64,000 nt of DNA from Paraburkholderia acidicola (GTDB taxonomy: Bacteria > Pseudomonadota > Gammaproteobacteria > Burkholderiales > Burkholderiaceae): positions 620,001 through 684,000 of the forward strand of contig NZ_MTZV01000002.1 in NCBI RefSeq assembly GCF_002362315.1, in the 5' to 3' direction. Below, piece by piece: positions 55,949 to 64,000 of this stretch. The notes under the pieces are model-generated. The model did no database searches. It worked only from the letters and a program-made list of their open reading frames with translations, and had not been told where the DNA came from. Made by a program: the position numbers and the translations under genes. Positions within the stretch are counted from its first letter, which is position 1. Each line of letters starts with the position of its first letter.

Positions 55949-58362
55949 CCTCGCGCATCGACACTTCTACCGCAGGCGACGCAAACCACGCGTCGATCGG
56001 CGTGTCGCTGCCGCATGAATCGGCGGGACTTCACGTGAGCGGCGAAGCGCTCTACACCGACGATCTACCCGAACTGCACGGCACATTGCACGCGGCGCTC
56101 GGCCTCGCGCGCCACGCACACGCTCGCATCGTTTCAATGGATCTCACCGCCGTGCGCGCCGCGCCGGGCGTCGTTGCCGTGCTGACGGCCAGCGACATCG
56201 CCGGCGAAAACAACTGCGGCCCGGTGCTGCACGACGATCCGATTCTCGCCGACGGCGAAGTGCAGTACCTCGGCCAGCCGGTATTCGTCGTGATCGCGCA
56301 GAGCCACACGCTCGCGCGCCGCGCCGCCGCGCTCGCCACGAGCGACGACGTGATCCGCTACGAGCCGCTCGAAGCGGTGCTCAGCATCGCCGACGCGAAA
56401 GCGCGTCAGTCGTTCGTGCTGCCGCCGCTGCATCTGACTCGCGGCGCACCCGCCGCACGTATCGCGGCGGCGGCTCATCGCATGACAGGCACGTTCGAAG
56501 TAGGCGGCCAGGAGCAGTTCTATCTGGAAGGGCAGATCGCGTATGCGGTGCCGCAAGAGATGGACGGCATGCTCATCTACAGTTCGACCCAGCATCCGAG
56601 CGAAATGCAGGCACTGGTCGCGCACATGCTCAATGTGCCCGCGCATAACGTGGTCTGCGAATGTCGTCGGATGGGCGGTGGTTTCGGCGGCAAGGAATCG
56701 CAATCGGCGGTGTTTGCCTGCGCGGCCGCACTCGCTGCGCGCGCGCTGAATCGCCCGGTGAAGCTGCGCGCGGATCGCGACGACGACTTCACGATCACCG
56801 GCAAGCGCCACGACGCCGCGTACGAGTACGAAGTGGGCTTCGACGACGACGGCCGGATCGCCGGCGTGCGCGTCGAGATCGCGCTGCGCGCCGGCTATTC
56901 CGCCGATCTGTCCGGTGCCGTGGCGACACGCGCCGTCTGCCATGTCGACAACGCGTATTACCTGTCCGACGTCGATATCGTTGCGCTGTGCTGCAAGACC
57001 AACACGCAGTCGAACACGGCGTTTCGCGGCTTCGGTGGCCCGCAGGGTGCGCTCGTGATGGAAGTGATGCTCGATGACATCGCGCGGCAGTTGCAGCGCG
57101 ATCCGCTCGACGTGCGGCGCGTGAATTACTACGGCGTCGGCGAGCGCGATGTGACACCGTACGGTCAGCGCGTCGAGGACAACATCCTCGCGCCACTCAC
57201 CGACGAACTGCTCGCGACCAGCCAGTACCAGGCGCGCCGTGTTGCGATCGCCGCGTTCAATGCGACGAGCCCGATACTTCGGCGCGGTATTGCACTGACG
57301 CCGGTGAAGTTCGGCATCTCGTTCAACGTGCCGTTTCTGAATCAAGCGGGAGCGTTAGTGCACGTGTACCGGGACGGCTCGGTGCTCGTCAATCATGGCG
57401 GCACTGAAATGGGCCAAGGGCTCAACACCAAGGTCGCGCAAGTCGTCGCACATGCGTTCGGTTTGCCGCTATCGCGTGTGCGTGTCACGGCCACCGATAC
57501 GTCGAAGGTTGCCAACACGTCGGCAACTGCGGCATCGACCGGGAGCGACCTGAACGGCAAGGCCGCCGAAGCGGCGGCGCACATCATTTGCGAGCGACTG
57601 GCCGTGCTGGCCGCGCAACAACTCGGTGGCACAGCGCAGGACGTGCGCTTCGCAGACAGCGCGGTGCACGCGAACGGCGCATCGATACCGTTCGCGCAGC
57701 TAGTCGAGAGCGCGTACCTCGCGCGCGTGCAATTGTGGTCCGACGGTTTCTATGCAACACCGAAAGTCCACTGGGACGCCAAGACGTTGACCGGCCATCC
57801 GTTCTACTACTTCGCGTACGGTGCGGCCGTGTCGGAGGTCGTAGTCGATACGCTGACCGGCGAATGGAAACTGGTGCGCGCCGACCTGTTGCACGACGCG
57901 GGGCAATCGATCAACCCGGCCATCGATATCGGCCAGGTGGAAGGCGCGTTTATCCAGGGCATGGGCTGGCTCACCACCGAAGAACTCTGGTGGAACAGCG
58001 ACGGCCGCCTGATGACACACGCGCCCTCGACGTACAAGATTCCCGCGGTAAGCGATACACCGGCTGCGTTCTACACTCGGCTCTATCGCAACGAAAACGC
58101 CGAGCCGACCGTGTTCCGTTCGAAGGCCGTCGGCGAACCGCCGTTGCTGTTGCCGTTCTCGGTGTTTCTGGCGCTTCGCGATGCGATCGCCGCAGCCGTG
58201 CCGCACGCGAACCGCGCGCCGCCGCTGCGCGCGCCCGCAACGCCGGAAGCGATACTCGACGCGATCGATGCACTCGCTGCGTCGCCGCTGGAGCCTCAAG
58301 AAGCGAACGCGGCCGGCGCGGTGACACCACCATCGCCGAAGACAGCCGATACCACTGCCTAG
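55945..58362 (+). CDS. xdhB: Xanthine dehydrogenase large subunit (molybdenum-binding)
   Basis: 805-residue molybdopterin subunit. SGEALYTDDLPELHGTLHAAL is the N-terminal domain start; CECRRMGGGFGGKESQS and AFRGFGGPQGALVMEVMLDD (Mo-cofactor loops) and KAVGEPPL with the catalytic glutamate near the C-terminus are all present. It starts within the xdhA stop codon and is followed by xdhC 64 bp later. Cytoplasmic enzyme that yields urate. Confidence 0.96.
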
Positions 58363-58426
58363 CCGCGCCGATAGCGCATAACCGCCCGCCCGGATACCTC
58401 GTGCGGGCTCTACTGGAGAATGCCGG

Positions 58427-60593
<2,167 letters not shown>

Positions 60594-60706
60594 CGCTACG
60601 AAAGCCACAGAAACCACAGAAACCACGAAGGCCGCGCGGCCCCCACCGCGCACAGCCCGCCAACCCACATCACTTCAATCGCTACACGACGGAGACAGTT
60701 TTTCTC

Positions 60707-62044
60707 ATGACTCAATCGGCTTACCGCGCACAACTGTTGAGATTCAACGGTGACCCCGCGCAATCACCCCATGCGGCGGTCTTCGACGAAGACGGCCTGC
60801 TCATCGTCGAGGACGGCCATGTCGTCGCCGCGGGCGCGTGGGACACCGTATCGACCCAGCTCGCGCCGGGCACGCAGGTGCACGAACTGCGCGACAAGCT
60901 GATCGTGCCGGGCTTCATCGATTCGCATATCCACTACCCGCAGACCGACATGATCGCGTCGCCGGCACCGGGCTTGCTGCCGTGGCTCGAGACGTACACA
61001 TTCCCGACCGAGCGCAGTTTCGCCGACCCCGCGGTCGCTGCGGATACCGCGCGCTTCTTCGTCGATGAACTGCTCGCGTGCGGCACGACGACCGCGCTCG
61101 TCTACTGCACCGTGCACAAGCATTCCGCGGATGCCTTCTTCAGCGAGAGCGAAGCGCGCAACCTGCGGATGGTCGCCGGCAAGGTGCTGATGGATCGCAA
61201 TTGCCCCGAGTTTCTGCGCGACACCGCGCAGTCCGGCTACGACGACAGCGCCGAGCTGATCGGGCGCTGGCACAACCGCGGCCGGCAGATGTATGCGCTG
61301 ACGCCGCGCTTCGCACCGACCTCGACGGAAGCGCAGCTCGAAGCGTGCAGCGTGCTCGCGAAGCAGCATCAGGACATCTTTATTCAGAGTCACGTCGCGG
61401 AAAATCTCGCCGAGGTGGAATGGGTCGCGAGTCTGTTTCCCGGTCATCGCAGCTATCTCGACATCTACGATCACTATGGGCTGCTGCGTCCGCGCGCCGT
61501 GTACGGACACTGCGTCCATCTCGACGACGAAGACCGTCGGCGGATGGCGCAGACCCGCACCGTCGCCGCGCATTGCCCAACGTCGAATCTGTTTCTCGGC
61601 AGCGGGCTGTTCGATTTCGACCGGGCCGGTGAAACGGGGCAGCCGGTGGCGCTCGCGACCGACGTCGGTGGCGGCACGTCGTTCTCGATGTTGCAAACGA
61701 TGAACGAAGCGCACAAGGTCGCGCGCCTCACCGGTCATCATCTGAGTGCCACGCGCATGTTCTGGCTCGCGACTGCGGGCGCCGCGCAGGCGCTCGATCT
61801 CGCCGACAAGGTCGGGACGCTCGCTGTGCAATCGGAAGCGGATTTCGTCGTGCTCGATCCGGCGGCGACGCCGTTGCTCGCGCGCCGGACGTCGCGGGTG
61901 GAATCGCTGGAAGAACTGCTGTTTGCGTTCGCGCTGCTTGGCGACGACCGCGCGGTGTATGCGACCTACGCGGCTGGGAAGTGCGTGCACCAGCGCGATC
62001 GGGAGCGGGCGCATGCGGCCCGCACTGCGAAGATCGCCGCGTAA
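60707..62044 (+). CDS. guaD: Guanine deaminase
   Basis: 445-residue amidohydrolase converting guanine to xanthine. PGFIDSHIHYPQTDMIASP carries the zinc His pair, followed by FIQSHVAENLAEVEW, YGHCVHLDDED and LATDVGGGTSFSMLQTMNEA, all diagnostic of GuaD. It completes a purine catabolic cluster: adenine and guanine both reach xanthine and then urate. It lies 113 bp after the deaminase gene on the same strand. Confidence 0.96.
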   Translation: MTQSAYRAQLLRFNGDPAQSPHAAVFDEDGLLIVEDGHVVAAGAWDTVSTQLAPGTQVHELRDKLIVPGFIDSHIHYPQTDMIASPAPGLLPWLETYTFPTERSFADPAVAADTARFFVDELLACGTTTALVYCTVHKHSADAFFSESEARNLRMVAGKVLMDRNCPEFLRDTAQSGYDDSAELIGRWHNRGRQMYALTPRFAPTSTEAQLEACSVLAKQHQDIFIQSHVAENLAEVEWVASLFPGHRSYLDIYDHYGLLRPRAVYGHCVHLDDEDRRRMAQTRTVAAHCPTSNLFLGSGLFDFDRAGETGQPVALATDVGGGTSFSMLQTMNEAHKVARLTGHHLSATRMFWLATAGAAQALDLADKVGTLAVQSEADFVVLDPAATPLLARRTSRVESLEELLFAFALLGDDRAVYATYAAGKCVHQRDRERAHAARTAKIAA

Positions 62045-62084
62045 TCCGCGCGGTTGATTCGCGGAGCGCGGCTAGCGGTTACAG

Positions 62085-62104
62085 CCGGACCGTGACCGGT
62101 CCGG
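62085..62104. terminator. Hairpin between guaD and the DUF4136 gene
   Basis: Perfect 8-bp stem ccggaccg / cggtccgg with a TGAC loop in the 77-bp space between convergent genes. There is no T tract, so it is a likely but weak shared terminator. Confidence 0.4.
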
Positions 62105-62121
62105 TTGCGGTCACCGCATCG

Positions 62122-62865
62122 TTATTGCACTGTCTGCGCAGAGCCGATCGGCGCTACCGCCGGCGCCGGGACAGGAGCCTTGGCCGGCGGAACACCGGGC
62201 ACGGCAGACCCAGGCACCTCGTTCGACGCCCCACCGTTCTTGTCGAGCGGAATCCGTACCGTACGCACGGTGCCGTTGTTGAGCGGGAACCCATCGAGCG
62301 CGCTACGCGCCAGGTAAGGCATCGCGTGGACCAGCGAGGGCTCGTCGGTGGCGGTGCGGGCCGTCACGTTGTAGACCTCCTTGCCGGTCGCGCGCTCGGT
62401 GAAGCGGATGCCAAGCGTATGCACGGACACCGGATAATTCTGGTTCACATACCCGGCCGGGAACGCACCATACGCGCCGTACGGCCCCCACGGGTCGAAC
62501 GGACGCCCCCAGTAACCGGGGAACGGACCTGGCCACGGGTTGGCATAGACCGGCTCTGAGACCGTCACCGTCCCCGCCCGCGTCGAATACGTCAGCCCGA
62601 CCAGATAGCGCGCTTCGGCCGCGTTAACGCGGCGGAATGCGTGGGTGGCGAGTTCGTCGGCAACAAGCTGTTCGTAAGTTGCCTGTTCAAGATTGTTCTG
62701 CTGCGTGGCAGTGCGCGTGAACGCGTAAGTCCGCGTGGCGTCGCTGCCGCTCCAGTCGGAAAACGCCGTGACGCGGCTCGTCACGTAGGTCGTGCAGCCG
62801 GAAAGCATCACGGTCAGCGCCGCCAGCAACAGCGTTGCGCGCCGGGTCCATCGGTCCAGTTTCAT
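62122..62865 (-). CDS. DUF4136-type lipoprotein
   Basis: 247 residues. The signal peptide ends in the lipobox LSGC (about residue 25), so it is a lipoprotein. The mature region has the DUF4136 pattern (TRTYAFTRTATQQNNLEQATYEQLVADELATHAFRRV), a Gly/Pro/Tyr-rich middle (PFPGYWGRPFDPWGPYGAYG), then IRFTERATGKEVYNVTAR and a Pro/Ala-rich C-terminal tail. Function unknown. The start at 62865 has GAGGA upstream. It is divergent from pepN. Confidence 0.85.
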   Translation of the reverse strand: MKLDRWTRRATLLLAALTVMLSGCTTYVTSRVTAFSDWSGSDATRTYAFTRTATQQNNLEQATYEQLVADELATHAFRRVNAAEARYLVGLTYSTRAGTVTVSEPVYANPWPGPFPGYWGRPFDPWGPYGAYGAFPAGYVNQNYPVSVHTLGIRFTERATGKEVYNVTARTATDEPSLVHAMPYLARSALDGFPLNNGTVRTVRIPLDKNGGASNEVPGSAVPGVPPAKAPVPAPAVAPIGSAQTVQ

Positions 62866-63051
62866 GGTCGTCCTCGTCTTGCCTGTCATGGGTGTGCACA
62901 ATGTGCAGCGGCCCGATAATACGCTGACCGGTCGAGTCGGTAAAAAGTTCGCCCGGCAGGGGGCACCGAGCCTTTGTACAATAGCGGTCTATGCTCGCCT
63001 CGCACACCCGCGCCGGCCGGCTCCCTGAAAATCCCCTTATCCGTGGACATC

Positions 63052-64000
63052 ATGGCAGATACCGCAACGCCCACCGTGATCCGGCGCGCCGACTACGCAC
63101 CGCCGGCTTTCCTGATCGACACCGTCGCGCTGGAATTCGATCTCGTCCCCGAACGCACTGTCGTCAGGAATACGATGCGCGTGCGGCGCAATCCGGACGC
63201 GGCCCACGCAGCGCACTTCGAACTGATGGGCGAGCAGCTCGAGTTTGTCAGCGCGAGCATCGACGGGACGCCGCACAGTGCCGTGCGCACGCACGAGCAT
63301 GGCCTCAGCGTCGACAACGTGCCGGACGCGTTCGAACTGACGCTCGTGAATCTCTGCAACCCGGCAGAAAACACGACGCTGTCGGGGCTCTACGTATCGA
63401 GCGACAACTTCTTCACGCAGTGCGAGGCCGAGGGCTTTCGCCGCATCACGTACTTCCTCGATCGTCCCGATGTGATGGCGACCTACACGGTCACGCTGCG
63501 TGCGGACAAGGCCGCGTACCCGGTGCTGCTGTCCAACGGCAACCTGCTCGACGAAGGCGACCTGCCGGACGGCCGTCACTTTGCCCGCTGGGAAGACCCG
63601 TTCAGAAAGCCGAGCTACCTGTTCGCGCTGGTCGCGGGCAAGCTCGTCAAGCTCGAAGAACGTGTGCGCAGCGGCTCGGGCAAAGAGAAGCTGCTGCAGG
63701 TGTGGGTCGAACCGCACGATCTCGACAAAACGCGTCACGCGATGGACTCGCTGATCAATTCGATTCGCTGGGATGAAGAGCGCTTTGGGCTGGAACTCGA
63801 TCTGGACCGCTTCATGATCGTCGCAGTCGGCGACTTCAACATGGGCGCGATGGAGAACAAAGGGCTCAACATCTTCAACACGAAGTACGTGCTGGCGAAC
63901 CCCGAGACTGCCACCGACACCGACTTCGCGAACATCGAAGCCGTGGTCGGCCACGAGTACTTCCATAACTGGACCGGCAACCGCGTCACCTGCCGCGACT
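63052..64000 (+). CDS. pepN: Aminopeptidase N, 5' part
   Basis: First 316 residues of an M1 zinc aminopeptidase; the C-terminal part lies off the right edge. The exopeptidase motif GAMEN is at 265-269 and the zinc motif HEYFH at 301-305, followed by NWTGNRVTCRD as in proteobacterial PepN. The N-terminal domain (RRADYAPPAFLIDTVALEFDL, DRPDVMATYTVTLRADK) also fits. A -10-like TACAAT is at 62977-62982. It acts in cytosolic peptide turnover. Confidence 0.95.
   Translation, partial: MADTATPTVIRRADYAPPAFLIDTVALEFDLVPERTVVRNTMRVRRNPDAAHAAHFELMGEQLEFVSASIDGTPHSAVRTHEHGLSVDNVPDAFELTLVNLCNPAENTTLSGLYVSSDNFFTQCEAEGFRRITYFLDRPDVMATYTVTLRADKAAYPVLLSNGNLLDEGDLPDGRHFARWEDPFRKPSYLFALVAGKLVKLEERVRSGSGKEKLLQVWVEPHDLDKTRHAMDSLINSIRWDEERFGLELDLDRFMIVAVGDFNMGAMENKGLNIFNTKYVLANPETATDTDFANIEAVVGHEYFHNWTGNRVTCRD

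Overview
The window is a stretch of core chromosome from a GC-rich betaproteobacterium, almost certainly Burkholderiaceae and most like Paraburkholderia/Burkholderia. Evidence: the conserved block gyrA-(DUF2059)-serC-pheA-hisC-tyrA-aroA-cmk-rpsA-ihfB-lapA-lapB-ugd-hldA-hldD-comEA; a one-piece tmRNA with tag ANDDTFALAA; and the metN-metI-metQ order. Genes are dense, and no insertion sequence, phage, CRISPR array or toxin system was seen. Taxonomy is inferred from gene order and protein character, not from a search.

Layout. 1-1885: minus-strand methionine importer metN-metI-metQ (metQ cut by the window edge). 2136-4823: alpha/beta hydrolase, a crotonase-fold protein without the catalytic glutamates, and an HDAC-family deacetylase. 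5047-7364: lytic transglycosylase mltB and cysteine synthase cysM. 7670-13164: minus-strand envelope/LPS block (comEA, hldD, hldA, ugd, lapB, lapA). 13453-25710: the gyrA to ihfB super-cluster, which joins DNA topology, serine and aromatic amino acid synthesis, CMP kinase, ribosomal protein S1 and IHF beta. 26191-28965: OmpA-like protein, ubiG, gph, ssrA. 29264-36234: small exported protein, then a ModE/LysR-like regulator (FdsR-type) divergent from fdsG-fdsB-fdsA-fdsD, a soluble NAD-linked molybdenum formate dehydrogenase operon lacking fdsC.

36245-48922 is a mixed accessory stretch: aromatic-ring type FAD monooxygenase, zinc-sensor/CDF efflux pair with a histidine-rich tail, TPR-glycosyltransferase fusion, citrate-type MFS carrier, GNAT acetyltransferase, class I amidotransferase-like hydrolase with a 200-residue disordered extension, YbjJ-type MFS carrier preceded by a phased operator array, and a KefB-type antiporter. 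49117-53314 is a probable catabolic operon (DUF2848, ACS-family MFS, GntR/FCD regulator, amidase) with an operator-like palindrome inside its promoter. 53409-62044 carries dsbB and then a purine salvage/catabolism run xdhA-xdhB-xdhC-deaminase-guaD, which would take adenine and guanine to urate. The window closes with a DUF4136 lipoprotein and the first part of pepN.

Most coding content is orthodox. The features that merit attention are mainly regulatory: an SD-occluding hairpin before comEA, a terminator-like hairpin 27 nt before serC, a 28-bp palindrome before fdsG, a four-unit 10-bp phased repeat before the YbjJ-type gene with a possible regulator remnant, a SmtB-like operator, and the DUF2848 promoter palindrome. 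I did not find a convincing wholly new multi-gene system; the DUF2848-transporter-regulator-amidase cluster is the best candidate for an uncharacterised pathway.
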